A stretch of DNA of 64,000 nt from Microcoleus sp. bin38.metabat.b11b12b14.051 (GTDB lineage: Bacteria; Cyanobacteriota; Cyanobacteriia; Cyanobacteriales; Microcoleaceae): positions 62,001 to 126,000 of the forward strand of contig NZ_JAAFKD010000014.1 in assembly GCF_013299165.1 (NCBI RefSeq). The letters run 5' to 3'. The position numbers were made by a program, and so were the translations under genes. Below are positions 7,769 to 16,112 of the stretch, one piece after another. Under the pieces are notes generated by a model. That model saw nothing but the letters and a program-made list of their open reading frames with translations. It was not told where the DNA came from and did no database searches. The first letter of the stretch is position 1. Every line of letters begins with the position of its first letter.

Positions 7769-8662
7769 CTAATAAACCTTTTGACGAGTTGCCCAACGAG
7801 ACAGAATACTCGTCAGCAAAACCATCAACACCAAAATCAAAGATGCCGCCCAAGCCAACTCTTTCTGCGCCTTAAAAGGAACCGTTGCAAAGTTGTAAAC
7901 CAAAACCGAAAGACTCGGAGTTGGCTTATCAAATCCAGCCGGCCAAAAAGGCGAATTCAGCGCCGTGAAAATCAAAGGAGCCGTTTCACCAGCAGCGCGA
8001 GCAACTGCCAGCGTCACACCAGTTAAAATCGCCGGAATAGCCGCAGGCAAAACTACCTGCAACACCGTTTGATAATTAGAAGCCCCTACACCAACTGACG
8101 CCCATCTAATATCCTGCGGGACGATTTGTAGAGCTTCGTCAGTAGTTCGTACAATTGTTGGTAACATCAGCACAGCCAACGCTGCACCCCCTGCAATTGC
8201 CGAAAAACCTCCCATATTCACCACGAACAAACCGTAGGCAAAAACCCCTGCAATAATCGATGGAACTCCGCTGAGGACATTAGTCGCAAAGCGCACCCAG
8301 CGAGCGACTTCGCCGCTGCTGAACTCTGACAAATAAACGGCGGCCAATACGCCAAAAGGAACAGCAATTAAAGCAGCAATTCCTACGGTCATTAATGTAC
8401 CGAGCATTGCATTAGCGATGCCGCCTCCCGATAGTCCAGGCGGAGGTGGCAATTTGGTAAATAAGTCTAAATTTAGGCGATTAAAACCCTGTATTGTTAC
8501 GTAGGAAAGCACTGCGAATAAAGGCAGCAAAGTGATAGCCATACAAGCTCCAGCTATTGCAGTCATTGCTAGATTTAGCAGCGCTCTAGGGCTATTTTTG
8601 ACTTTCTTTAAGCTGCCGACTTTCTGTTCTAAAGAATTCTCGTCAGAGACGGGAGTTGACAT
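7769..8662 (-). CDS. pstA: Phosphate ABC transporter permease PstA
   Basis: A 297-residue inner-membrane permease forming the phosphate channel with PstC. There are six likely membrane segments, and the loop typical of the family lies around DEALQIVPQDIRWASVGVGAS, followed by AARAAGETAPLIFTA-like residues (seen as AVARAAGETAPLIF). The ATG at 8662 is preferred over a TTG ten codons upstream, which would begin 4 bases after the pstC stop. The close spacing (34 bp to pstC) indicates co-transcription. Confidence 0.95.
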   Translation of the reverse strand: MSTPVSDENSLEQKVGSLKKVKNSPRALLNLAMTAIAGACMAITLLPLFAVLSYVTIQGFNRLNLDLFTKLPPPPGLSGGGIANAMLGTLMTVGIAALIAVPFGVLAAVYLSEFSSGEVARWVRFATNVLSGVPSIIAGVFAYGLFVVNMGGFSAIAGGAALAVLMLPTIVRTTDEALQIVPQDIRWASVGVGASNYQTVLQVVLPAAIPAILTGVTLAVARAAGETAPLIFTALNSPFWPAGFDKPTPSLSVLVYNFATVPFKAQKELAWAASLILVLMVLLTSILSRWATRQKVY

Positions 8663-8696
8663 AAAATAAAGCTCTGTAGGAAATTGCGGCAAACTT

Positions 8697-9653
8697 TTAG
8701 TTGTACTTGGCTCTTACTTGGGAAACAATCCACTCTGCCAAAACATTAACAATCAGCGTCATAATAAACAAAATTATTCCGGTGTACATCAGAGCAGACA
8801 CTTGCAATCCCGAAGCTTCGGCAAATTGATTTGCCATTAAAGAAGCAATAGTATTTGCAGGAGCTAGCACGGAAGCACTTAACTGATTGGAATTGCCAAT
8901 TAACAGAGTGGCTGCCATTGTTTCTCCCATCGCGCGGCCCAAGCCGAGCATGATTCCGCCGACAATCCCGGAAAAAGCTGCTGGTACGAGGACTCTAAAA
9001 ATTGTTGTCCAGCGAGTTGCTCCCAAACCTAGAGATGCTTGTCGCAATTCGGGCGGGAGACTGGCTAAAGAGTCGCGGGAGATAGCAGTAATAATGGGCA
9101 AAGTCATAATTCCCAGGATTACTCCGGCGGGTAACATTCCCGGCCCAACTGGCGGAGTGCTGAAAATTGGCAGCCATCCGAAGTTACCGTTGAGAAACTT
9201 TCCGATGCTGGTAAGTATGGGAATCAATACAGCAATTCCCCACAAACCGTAGACGACGCTCGGAATAGCGGCTAAAAGTTCTACTAAAAAAACTAAAGCT
9301 GTACGTACTGGCAGCGGTAAAAAGTCTTCGCTCAAAAAGATGGCAGTCCCTACTCCTAATGGTACTGCAATTAGGAGCGCGATCGCCGAACTGACGATCG
9401 TCCCATAAATCATCGGCAGCGCACCGTACTCATCTTTAACCGGATTCCAAGCACTGCTAAACAGAAAGCCCAAACCGTACTGTTGCATAGCTGGCAAGGC
9501 TCTGTAAGCAACGGTGAGCGCGATTATCAACAAAATTACACCAACTCCTATTCCCAAAATCCTAGTCAGCCAGATAAAGCCTTTGTCTAAGGACTTTTCT
9601 ATGGGAGAGCGAGAACGGCTCTCCAATTGAGCACTATTGTTATCTGAAGTCAT
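8697..9653 (-). CDS. pstC: Phosphate ABC transporter permease PstC
   Basis: A 318-residue permease partner of PstA. It has a cytoplasmic N-terminus, a first membrane segment at about residues 30-50 (LGIGVGVILLIIALTVAY), a broad extracytoplasmic loop and five further segments. The family motif GLGRAMGETMA is near residue 240. ATG 9653 is chosen because GAGGA lies 9 bases upstream; a TTG two codons earlier is the alternative. It is separated from pstS by 395 bp containing two direct repeats and a heptamer array, so pstC may have its own promoter. Confidence 0.95.
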   Translation of the reverse strand: MTSDNNSAQLESRSRSPIEKSLDKGFIWLTRILGIGVGVILLIIALTVAYRALPAMQQYGLGFLFSSAWNPVKDEYGALPMIYGTIVSSAIALLIAVPLGVGTAIFLSEDFLPLPVRTALVFLVELLAAIPSVVYGLWGIAVLIPILTSIGKFLNGNFGWLPIFSTPPVGPGMLPAGVILGIMTLPIITAISRDSLASLPPELRQASLGLGATRWTTIFRVLVPAAFSGIVGGIMLGLGRAMGETMAATLLIGNSNQLSASVLAPANTIASLMANQFAEASGLQVSALMYTGIILFIMTLIVNVLAEWIVSQVRAKYN

Positions 9654-10048
9654 ACACAAAAATCCTCAACAATATTAAGGAAAAATAGTCTTTTTAGTAG
9701 GGTTCAATGCACACAGCACCTGACCTGAAGCTAATTATATAGGGTTCAATGCACACTGCACCTTAACTGAACCTGAGCAGGAAAAACTGAGAAGGAACTA
9801 GAGAAATGAACAGGCATCCTGCCTGTTCCACAAGGAGGAAGAAAAGAAAAGAAAAGACAAGTGTTGACAACTGATGCACTGATTCTTATCTAAAATAAGG
9901 GCGGGTTGATTAATCCCCTGACTTTTTAGCAAATATTTATGGCAAAACTCGCCCCTACAGAAATATTTGTTTATTCTTTCTTCCTTCTTCCTTCTTCCTT
10001 CTTCCTTCTTCCTTCTTCCTTCTTCCTTCTTCCTTCTTCCCTCAATTA
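9654..10048. repeat. pstS-pstC spacer: direct repeats, palindrome and GGAAGAA heptamers
   Basis: AGGGTTCAATGCACAC occurs at 9699 and again at 9741, a 42-bp period. GAACAGGCATCCTGCCTGTTC at 9809-9829 is a palindromic module related to those in chlD (58.5 kb) and at 60.55 kb. Bases 9976-10041 are a heptamer array (GGAAGAA on the minus strand) that stops about 8 bp short of the pstS stop codon. No gene is supported. Confidence 0.8.
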
Positions 10049-11233
10049 CTATTTGCCAATCTCAATCTTGTAGTCGGGGCTGATGCCATCGGCTGCCAAA
10101 GCAACTTTTTCTTTGACGGTTTGGGGCAGAGGAACATAGCCCAATTCTGCACTAACTTTTTGACCTTCGGTTAAGCCGTATTCTACCATTGCCTCGATGG
10201 CTTTAGCTTTGTTGGGGTCAGCAACTTTTTTGGGGACGAGCATCCAAGAGTAGGTGACAATTGGATAGGATTCAGCACCTTCGGGGTCTTCGATAAATGC
10301 TCGCAGGTTTTCGGGTAGGGGAACAGTTGCTAAAGCTTTAGAAGCTGAATCGTCTGTAGGTGTGACAAAGCTGCCTGCTTTGTTTTGCAAAGATGCAAAT
10401 TTGACATTGTTGTTTTTGGCGTAGCCGTATTCTATGTAGCCGATGCTGCCGACGGTTTGCAAGATTTGGGCTGTGACGCCTTCGTTGCCTTTTGCACCAA
10501 TAAAAGTACCAGTTTTGGGCCACTCTACTGTTTTGCCGTCGCCTACTGCTGTTTTCCAGTCGGGGCTGATGGCACTCAGGTGTTTGGTGAAGACGGCAGT
10601 TGTGCCGCTACCGTCGGAACGGTGGACGACGGTGATGGCTTGGTCTGGCAATTTAGCGCCTGGGTTTGCTGCGGCAATTTTGGGGTCGTTCCATTTGGTA
10701 ATTTTACCTTGGAAGATTTCTGAGTAAACGTCTCTGGGTAGTTTGAGTTCGGGTACGTCTGGGAGGTTGTAGCCGATGACGATGCTGCCGGCTGTCATTG
10801 GCAACAAAAGGACGCCTTTGTCTGCTGGAACTTTGGCGATTTCGTCGTCTTTCATGGCGGTGTCGCTGGCACCAAAGTCTACTGTGCCTTTGGTGAATTG
10901 TTCGACTCCAGCGCCACTACCTACTGATTGATAGTTGATTTGTACTTTGGAGTTGATTTTGTTGAAGTCTTGAAACCAACGCTGATATAAGGGCGCGGGG
11001 AATGATGCGCCTGCTGCTGTGATGGCTACGTCTGAGGCTAGGGCGAGTTTGGTGTTGGCTGCTGGGGCTGCAACGGGGGCTGCGCTGGGGGAGGCGGCGG
11101 TGTCGCCGGGGCTGGGGCTGCTACTGGTTGTGCTGCTGCCGCCGCCGCAAGCTGTTAAGCTCAGAGCGATCGCCATTGCGGAAATTGCGGTAGTCAGACG
11201 GTTTGAATTAATCAAGTTGATACGAAAAAGCAT
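10049..11233 (-). CDS. pstS: Phosphate-binding lipoprotein PstS
   Basis: A 394-residue periplasmic phosphate-binding component of the Pst importer. It has a signal peptide with lipobox LTACGG (about residues 27-32), a Ser/Ala/Pro-rich linker, then the PstS domain with AAGASFPAPLYQRWF, GSGAGVEQF, FGASD and VHRSDGSGTT, which together bind phosphate. ATG 11233 is used because it gives a normal signal peptide; a non-ATG start at 11290 would add a non-signal N-terminus. It is followed by pstC, pstA and pstB. Pho-box-like repeats lie 57-102 bases upstream of this start. Confidence 0.95.
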   Translation of the reverse strand: MLFRINLINSNRLTTAISAMAIALSLTACGGGSSTTSSSPSPGDTAASPSAAPVAAPAANTKLALASDVAITAAGASFPAPLYQRWFQDFNKINSKVQINYQSVGSGAGVEQFTKGTVDFGASDTAMKDDEIAKVPADKGVLLLPMTAGSIVIGYNLPDVPELKLPRDVYSEIFQGKITKWNDPKIAAANPGAKLPDQAITVVHRSDGSGTTAVFTKHLSAISPDWKTAVGDGKTVEWPKTGTFIGAKGNEGVTAQILQTVGSIGYIEYGYAKNNNVKFASLQNKAGSFVTPTDDSASKALATVPLPENLRAFIEDPEGAESYPIVTYSWMLVPKKVADPNKAKAIEAMVEYGLTEGQKVSAELGYVPLPQTVKEKVALAADGISPDYKIEIGK

Positions 11234-11289
11234 AGGTATACGAAATTTGCGATCGTTATACAGGTGTCCCGCACCAGCATATCGCGCCA

Positions 11290-11335
11290 AAGTAAAGGTT
11301 AGGTTAAGAATCTTTACATTTAATCACATTTTAAG
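11290..11335 (-). promoter_or_regulatory. Candidate Pho (SphR) box upstream of pstS
   Basis: Read on the minus strand, octamers CTTAAAAT (11335-11328), ATTAAATG (11324-11317), CTTAACCT (11308-11301) and CTTTACTT (11297-11290) form two pairs with 11-base spacing. CTTAACCT fits the cyanobacterial Pho consensus PyTTAAPyPyT/A, which occurs as direct repeats with 3-base gaps. The position upstream of pstS supports phosphate-starvation control, but binding is inferred only. Confidence 0.6.
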
Positions 11336-11667
11336 ATTAATATTATTAATCAATCAAATCGATTGATGAGCTTGACAGATGTCATATGATAATATTTCGC
11401 TGATAAATTGGTAGAAAAATAAGTATTCGATTTTGACGATCGCGCAAAAGTCCCGATTAGGCGATCGGCAGATCGAGACTTGAGAACCATAAAACCCTAC
11501 AATGGTGGTTGTTTTGACAAGGTGCTAGTATGGAGAACTTAAAAGCTGCGGGCATTCCAGCTTGCATCTGACGAACACCATGTGACGAACATTGTTTGAT
11601 GATACAGAAACCGCCCTGACGGTTAAAACGCTCTCGTATTGCACAAGCATCAAAAGTCGATCGCAAC
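11336..11667. other. Spacer between divergent pstS and bioY; no gene seen
   Basis: An inverted repeat (AATCAATC with GATTGAT) lies around 11348-11364, next to the Pho-box candidate. The remainder up to the heptamer array shows no supported gene, RNA or terminator. Confidence 0.35.
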
Positions 11668-11751
11668 TTCCTTCTTCTTTCTTCCTTCTTCCTTCTTCCT
11701 TCTTCCTTCTTCCTTCTTCCTTCTTCCTTCTTCCTTCTTCCTTCTTCCTTC
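11668..11751. repeat. CTTCTTC heptamer array ending 6 bp before bioY
   Basis: About twelve copies of a 7-bp unit (CTTCTTC/CTTCCTT phases) run without a break from 11668 to 11751, and the bioY ATG is at 11758. The same unit occurs in this orientation or the reverse at 5558, 9976, 19803, 45826 and 55332. Confidence 0.9.
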
Positions 11752-11757
11752 GTTATA

Positions 11758-12336
11758 ATGCCTGCTCCTATCGAATTAATCTGGGCTGTTATTGGTTTGC
11801 TCCTAACGATAGGAGGTACTTTTTTGCCTGCATCTGTGACAATGCCGATCGGGTTTTGGGACGATCGCGGACTTCAGGCGTACTCTTTAGGTGTTACTTA
11901 TCAAATTGGAGCCGTCTTGCTCGTAGGCTGCATGGGTGGCAAAAATGCTGCTGCTCTCTCACAAATTGCCTATTTGGTATTAGGATTGACTTTGTGGCCA
12001 GTTTTTGCTCAAGGTGGCGGCATCGGCTATCTCAAAGAAGCGAGTTTTGGCTATTTGCTGGGTTTTGTGCCTGGTGCTTGGGTGTGCGGCTGGGTGGCTT
12101 TTAAGGTGGCTTCGCGGTTGGAATCGATGGCTTTTAGTTGTTTATGTGGTTTATTTACAGTTCACGCGATCGGCTTAATTTATCTGATTTTTAGTTACTT
12201 GCTGATTCCGGGGAAAAAAATACCTTTATTCGATGAAATTCTGAAATATTCGGTTTATCCCATGCCGGGACAATTGGCTGTAGTTTGTGCGATCGCACTT
12301 CTGTCATTTACTTTGCGCCGCTTGATGTTTTATTAA
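11758..12336 (+). CDS. bioY: BioY-family biotin transporter S component
   Basis: A 192-residue integral membrane protein with about six helices, matching the BioY substrate-binding component of ECF biotin transporters. The segment GGGIGYLKEASFGYLLGFVPGAWVCGWV covers the family-typical region (GYLLGF-P-AW). It lies upstream of lspA, an association I recall from cyanobacteria. The ATG follows directly after a heptamer array (CTTCCTTCGTTATA then ATG), with no recognisable ribosome binding site, so translation initiation is unusual or the mRNA start lies within the array. No dedicated EcfAT genes are visible nearby. Confidence 0.82.
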   Translation: MPAPIELIWAVIGLLLTIGGTFLPASVTMPIGFWDDRGLQAYSLGVTYQIGAVLLVGCMGGKNAAALSQIAYLVLGLTLWPVFAQGGGIGYLKEASFGYLLGFVPGAWVCGWVAFKVASRLESMAFSCLCGLFTVHAIGLIYLIFSYLLIPGKKIPLFDEILKYSVYPMPGQLAVVCAIALLSFTLRRLMFY

Positions 12337-12642
12337 TTAGTCATTGGGCATTGGGCATTGGGCATTGGGCATTGGGCATTGGTCATTGGTCATTAGTCAT
12401 TAGTCATTGGTCATTGGTCATTGGTCATTGGTCATTGGTCATTTGTCATTTGTCATTTGTCATTGGAGGTTATGGCGGAAAGCATCCAAGGTACAGAGTC
12501 CCCGGATTGATTCGTGGTGTCAATTCTTGAATTCTCCAATCTAAAATCGATATTGGGTTATACTGTTATTGCACAACGAGAGAGTCATCTCGCTGCGGCC
12601 AATAAATAAATATCCGATGCCCTATCTTCTATTCCCTAATCC
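12337..12642. repeat. CATTGGG/CATTGGT heptamer array between bioY and lspA
   Basis: Bases 12342-12466 hold about 17 copies of a 7-bp unit drifting from CATTGGG through CATTGGT and CATTAGT to CATTTGT. A second CATTGGG array lies inside the FAD oxidoreductase gene at 19587. The remaining ~175 bases before lspA show no gene. Confidence 0.88.
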
Positions 12643-13152
12643 ATGCGTTTTAAAAGAAATCCCTTGTTCTGGGTTGCTGCTATTATCAGTTTGGTTTTAG
12701 ACCACTTGACTAAGTTTTGGGTGGTGCAAAATTTTGACTTGACGGTTCCCCCGCAGACTCAGCCGCTGTTACCGGGGATATTTCACTTCACCTATGTTGT
12801 TAATACCGGTGCAGCTTTTAGTTTGTTTAGCAATGGCGGGGCTATTTGGTTGCGGTGGCTGTCTTTGGGCGTGAGTGTGGGATTGATGGTGCTGGCTTGG
12901 TTCGGGCCGCGAATTAACCGCTGGGAACAAGCTGGGTACGGTTTGATTTTGGGTGGGGCGTTGGGTAACGGAATCGATCGATTTGTTTTGGGCCACGTTG
13001 TAGATTTTATCGATTTTCGGATCATTCGTTTCCCTGTGTTTAATCTAGCCGATGTGTTTATTAATGCTGGGATTATCTGTTTGCTGATTGCGACTTTTCA
13101 CGGTGCACCGCCACCGAGAAACCGAGATGATAGCGATTCAATTTCAGAGTAA
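12643..13152 (+). CDS. lspA: Lipoprotein signal peptidase II
   Basis: A 169-residue membrane aspartyl protease that removes signal peptides from prolipoproteins after lipidation. It has four membrane helices and the conserved motifs VNTGAAFS (about 49-56), GGALGNGIDR with GHVVDFID (about 105-127) and the second catalytic Asp block FNLADVFINAG (about 134-144). Full length for LspA. Its substrates in this window would include PstS, Ycf48 and the NrtA/CmpA-like protein. It follows bioY after a 306-bp spacer filled mainly by heptamers. Confidence 0.95.
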   Translation: MRFKRNPLFWVAAIISLVLDHLTKFWVVQNFDLTVPPQTQPLLPGIFHFTYVVNTGAAFSLFSNGGAIWLRWLSLGVSVGLMVLAWFGPRINRWEQAGYGLILGGALGNGIDRFVLGHVVDFIDFRIIRFPVFNLADVFINAGIICLLIATFHGAPPPRNRDDSDSISE

Positions 13153-13197
13153 TAGTATTTTTATCGTGGTTGTTTGCACTCTGCTGGCGATAACACA

Positions 13198-13258
13198 GGT
13201 GCGTCGCTATGAGATTGTCGATTTTTTGGGGAGATAGTTGAATAGCGACGCACCCTAC
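13198..13258. repeat. 57-bp element with 13-bp terminal inverted repeats (copy 1)
   Basis: GGTGCGTCGCTAT at 13198-13210 is perfectly inverted as ATAGCGACGCACC at 13242-13254, around a core starting GAGATTGTCGATTT, and is followed by CTAC. Related copies are at 41593-41649 (inverted) and 41824-41879. Confidence 0.85.
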
Positions 13259-13350
13259 GGCTAAACTTGACGCACCATACAATAACTTTATCTTTCGTAA
13301 TGCCTTAAAATGAGGTAGAAACAGATATATTCTTAAAGCTCAACTTGCCT

Positions 13351-15006
13351 GTGACTCCTAATCCATTTGCCCAAGAACGCCTGCTATTTGCCCCAGCAAC
13401 CCCCGATGCTGATGCTATTCCGACTATTTTTGCATTTCCCAACGAGTACACGGTGGGGATTACCAGTCTCGGCTATCAGATAGTATGGGCAACTTTGGCT
13501 GTGCGATCGGATCTTGAAGTCAGCCGTTTATTTACTGATATTCGCGAACAACTTCCCCGACATCCAGAATTACTGGGATTTTCGCTTTCTTGGGAACTTG
13601 ATTATGTAAATATTCTCAATTTATTGGAATCTCTAGAAATTCCGATTTGGTCGTCAAAACGAACTGATAACCATCCAATAGTATTCGGTGGCGGCCCGGT
13701 GCTTACGGCTAATCCTGAACCTTTTGCAGATTTTTTTGATGTAATTTTGCTCGGAGATGGCGAACATCTCATTGATAATTTTATTGATGCTTGTAAAGAA
13801 GTTCGTAGCGCCGATAGACAAACTAAATTACGGCATTTAGCCCAAGTTCCGGGGGTTTATGTTCCCAGTTTATACGAAGTAACTTATCTGGATGCAACTG
13901 CGGGGATTAAATCGATTCAACCTGTGAGCTCTGCAATTCCTAGTATGGTGGAAAAACAGACTTATCGCGGTAATACTTTGTCTGCTTCTACTGTGGTGAC
14001 AGAAAAGGCGGCTTGGGAAAATATTTATATGGTAGAAGTGGTGCGAAGTTGTCCAGAAATGTGCCGTTTTTGTTTGGCAAGTTATCTAACTTTACCATTT
14101 AGAACTGCGAGTTTGGAGGATTCGCTAATTCCGGCGATCGATCGCGGTTTAGCTGTGACTAATCGTTTGGGTTTGTTGGGTGCTTCGGTGACTCAGCACC
14201 CGGAATTTGAAGTTTTATTAGATCATTTGAATCATCCGAAATATGACGGCGTGCGGCTGAGTCTTTCTTCGGTACGGACGAATACAGTGACAGTAAAACT
14301 CGCAGAAATATTGACAAAAAGAGATAGCAAATCGATTACAATTGCTGTGGAAAGTGGGAGCGTTCGCCTCCGTAAAATAGTCAACAAAAAACTCACAAAT
14401 GAGGAAATTATCGAAGCTGCTATCAATGCTAAAGCTGGGGGCTTAAAAGGGATTAAACTTTACGGAATGGCGGGAATTCCTGGGGAAGAGATGGAGGATT
14501 TGGAGGAGACTGTGGCGATGATGAAAGCGATCAGAAAAGCTGTTCCTGGTTTGCGATTGACTCTGGGATGCAGCACTTTTGTGCCGAAATCTCACACTCC
14601 TTTTCAGTGGTTTGGTGTGAACAAAGATGCGGAGAAGAGACTGAAGTTTCTAGATAAAGAGATGCGGAAGTTGGGTTTAGAATTTAGACCTGAAAGCTAT
14701 AACTGGTCGGTAATTCAGGGTTTGCTATCGAAGGGCGATCGTAGATTATCTCGGCTATTAGAATTAGTCCGGCATTACGGCGATACTTTGGGCAGTTATC
14801 GGCGGGCTTTTAAGGAGTTGCGCGGACAGTTACCGGAGATGGATTTTTATGTTTTTCAAGAGTGGGAATTGGATCGAATTTTGCCTTGGAGTCATTTGAA
14901 AGGGCCGCTACCAGAGGCGACTTTGAAGAAGCATTTGGCTGAGGCGATGACTCATACAACGCGACAGCAAGATAAAGGATGTGAGAATTCATTAAGTCCG
15001 GTTTAG
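13351..15006 (+). CDS. Radical SAM protein with B12-binding-like N-terminal domain
   Basis: A protein of about 551 residues with an N-terminal Rossmann-like region resembling cobalamin-binding domains (LGFSLSWELDYVNIL, FGGGPVLTANPEPFADFFDVILLGDGE) and a radical SAM core. The 4Fe-4S motif is CPEMCRFC (C-x3-C-x2-C), followed by SLSSVRTNTV, IAVESGSVRLRKIVNKKLT and KLYGMAGIPGEEMED, all normal for the barrel. It is a conserved cyanobacterial type whose substrate I cannot name. The classical DxHxxG cobalamin-His motif was not found, so cobalamin binding may be base-off or absent. The start is a GTG at 13351, with TTG 13345 as an alternative; neither has a clear ribosome binding site. Confidence 0.8.
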   Translation: MTPNPFAQERLLFAPATPDADAIPTIFAFPNEYTVGITSLGYQIVWATLAVRSDLEVSRLFTDIREQLPRHPELLGFSLSWELDYVNILNLLESLEIPIWSSKRTDNHPIVFGGGPVLTANPEPFADFFDVILLGDGEHLIDNFIDACKEVRSADRQTKLRHLAQVPGVYVPSLYEVTYLDATAGIKSIQPVSSAIPSMVEKQTYRGNTLSASTVVTEKAAWENIYMVEVVRSCPEMCRFCLASYLTLPFRTASLEDSLIPAIDRGLAVTNRLGLLGASVTQHPEFEVLLDHLNHPKYDGVRLSLSSVRTNTVTVKLAEILTKRDSKSITIAVESGSVRLRKIVNKKLTNEEIIEAAINAKAGGLKGIKLYGMAGIPGEEMEDLEETVAMMKAIRKAVPGLRLTLGCSTFVPKSHTPFQWFGVNKDAEKRLKFLDKEMRKLGLEFRPESYNWSVIQGLLSKGDRRLSRLLELVRHYGDTLGSYRRAFKELRGQLPEMDFYVFQEWELDRILPWSHLKGPLPEATLKKHLAEAMTHTTRQQDKGCENSLSPV

Positions 15007-15016
15007 TAAATTAGAT

Positions 15017-15022
15017 TATAAT
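15017..15022 (+). promoter_or_regulatory. -10 box six bases before higB start
   Basis: A perfect TATAAT lies 6 bases before the toxin ATG at 15029, so transcription would start at about the start codon and give a leaderless message. No clear -35 was found. Confidence 0.45.
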
Positions 15023-15028
15023 AGTCTC

Positions 15029-15337
15029 ATGCGTGTCATTAGCCGAAAACGACTAAAAGAATTTTGGGAAACACACCCCAATGCTGAAACAAGTCTGTTG
15101 CTGTGGTATCAGCGTAGTTGTGATGCTGAATGGCAAAGTTTAGTAGATACGCATAAAGTATTTCCTTCGGCTGATTTAGTCGGTAACTTTATGGTATTTA
15201 ATATTGGTGGTAATAACTATCGATTAATTACTTTTATCGATTATGAATACCAGATAGTGTTTGTCCGCTGTGTTTTAACTCATGCAGAATATGATAAGGA
15301 GAACTGGAAAAATGACAACTGGTTTAAAAACTCCTAG
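15029..15337 (+). CDS. higB: HigB-type toxin (mRNA interferase)
   Basis: A 102-residue protein of the HigB toxin family, a ribosome-dependent mRNA endonuclease in host-inhibition type II toxin-antitoxin pairs. Typical features are the N-terminal VISRKRLKEFW, WYQRSCDAEWQS, FNIGGNNYRLITFIDY and the C-terminal VLTHAEYDKENW. It is followed by an antitoxin with a Cro/C1-like domain that overlaps its end by 26 bp, in the toxin-first order usual for hig modules. The start ATG has no leader; a TATAAT sits 6 bases before it. Confidence 0.9.
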   Translation: MRVISRKRLKEFWETHPNAETSLLLWYQRSCDAEWQSLVDTHKVFPSADLVGNFMVFNIGGNNYRLITFIDYEYQIVFVRCVLTHAEYDKENWKNDNWFKNS

Positions 15338-15725
15338 TAGCTACTACATTGAGATCATCACGACTTTTCCACCGCGTCCAATTACTTGTGAAGCTGAGTT
15401 GATTGCTACACAAAATCGGATTGATTCTATTGTGAATCGGAGAACTCTCACGCAAGACGATCGAGATTACTTAAATGTGCTGGGTACACTTGTTTATGAT
15501 TACGAACAAAAACATGAGCCAATGCCAGTTTTGCAAGGTATTAAACTACTGAAAGCGTTGATGATTGAAGACAATATTCAAGAAAAAGATTTGATTGATA
15601 TTTTTGAATCCGAGTCTTGGGTATCTGAGGTAATGAATGGAAAGCGGGAATTGACGGTGAGTCAAATTCAAAAGTTAGCTAAGTTTTTTCATCTTTCCCC
15701 TGTGGCATTTCTTGAGTATAATTAG
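15312..15725 (+). CDS. higA: HigA-type antitoxin with helix-turn-helix
   Basis: A 137-residue antitoxin that neutralises HigB and probably represses the module. The N-terminal half is variable; the central part resembles the HigA/YgjM type (EHEPMPVLQG-like, seen as KHEPMPVLQGIKLLKALMIED). A Cro/C1-type helix-turn-helix follows at about residues 85-130 (LIDIFESESWVSEVMNGKRELTVSQIQKLAKFFHLSP). ATG 15312 is chosen for its AAGGAGAA site about 11 bases upstream and its overlap with the toxin, which suggests translational coupling. A longer in-frame start at 15282 is unlikely. Confidence 0.9.
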   Translation: MTTGLKTPSSYYIEIITTFPPRPITCEAELIATQNRIDSIVNRRTLTQDDRDYLNVLGTLVYDYEQKHEPMPVLQGIKLLKALMIEDNIQEKDLIDIFESESWVSEVMNGKRELTVSQIQKLAKFFHLSPVAFLEYN

Positions 15726-15755
15726 TTGCAAGTATACTGGGATGTCTAACCCAGC

Positions 15756-15761
15756 TATAAT
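15756..15761 (+). promoter_or_regulatory. -10 box six bases before second toxin start
   Basis: TATAAT at 15756-15761 is again exactly 6 bases before an ATG (15768), the same geometry as at higB, which suggests a leaderless message for the second toxin-antitoxin module. Confidence 0.45.
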
Positions 15762-15767
15762 ATAGTT

Positions 15768-16112
15768 ATGCCAGAAGTCCAACCCAAGGAAATTAAGCGT
15801 TATATCACCTCCGACGGCAGAGTACCTTTCGCTGAGTGGTTTGATTCCTTCAAAGATGCCAATACTCAAGCCAAAATTAGATCTAGGTTAAATCGGGTTA
15901 TTACTGGCAATTTTGGAGACTATCGTTCAGTTGGAGAAGGAGTGTGCGAACTCAGAATAGACTATGGCCCTGGTTTTAGAATCTATTTTGGGCAAGTAGG
16001 AACAACAATTGTGATTCTTCTCTGCGGTGGAGATAAAAGCACTCAAAGCCGAGATATCCGCCAAGCAAAAGAATACTGGACAGATTATAATAGGAGTGAA
16101 AGCAATGACTAA
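15768..16112 (+). CDS. RelE/ParE-like addiction module killer protein
   Basis: A 114-residue toxin of the phage-derived Gp49/HigB-like subgroup of the RelE/ParE superfamily (addiction module killer protein type). Recognisable blocks are YITSDGRVPFAEWFDSFKD, KIRSRLNRVITGNFGDYRSVGEGVCELRIDYGPGFRIYFG and LLCGGDKSTQSRDIRQAKEYW, which are the core of this family. It forms a pair with the overlapping downstream gene and lies only 42 bp after the higBA module, so two addiction modules are stacked in tandem. Toxicity is inferred from family membership. Confidence 0.9.
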   Translation: MPEVQPKEIKRYITSDGRVPFAEWFDSFKDANTQAKIRSRLNRVITGNFGDYRSVGEGVCELRIDYGPGFRIYFGQVGTTIVILLCGGDKSTQSRDIRQAKEYWTDYNRSESND

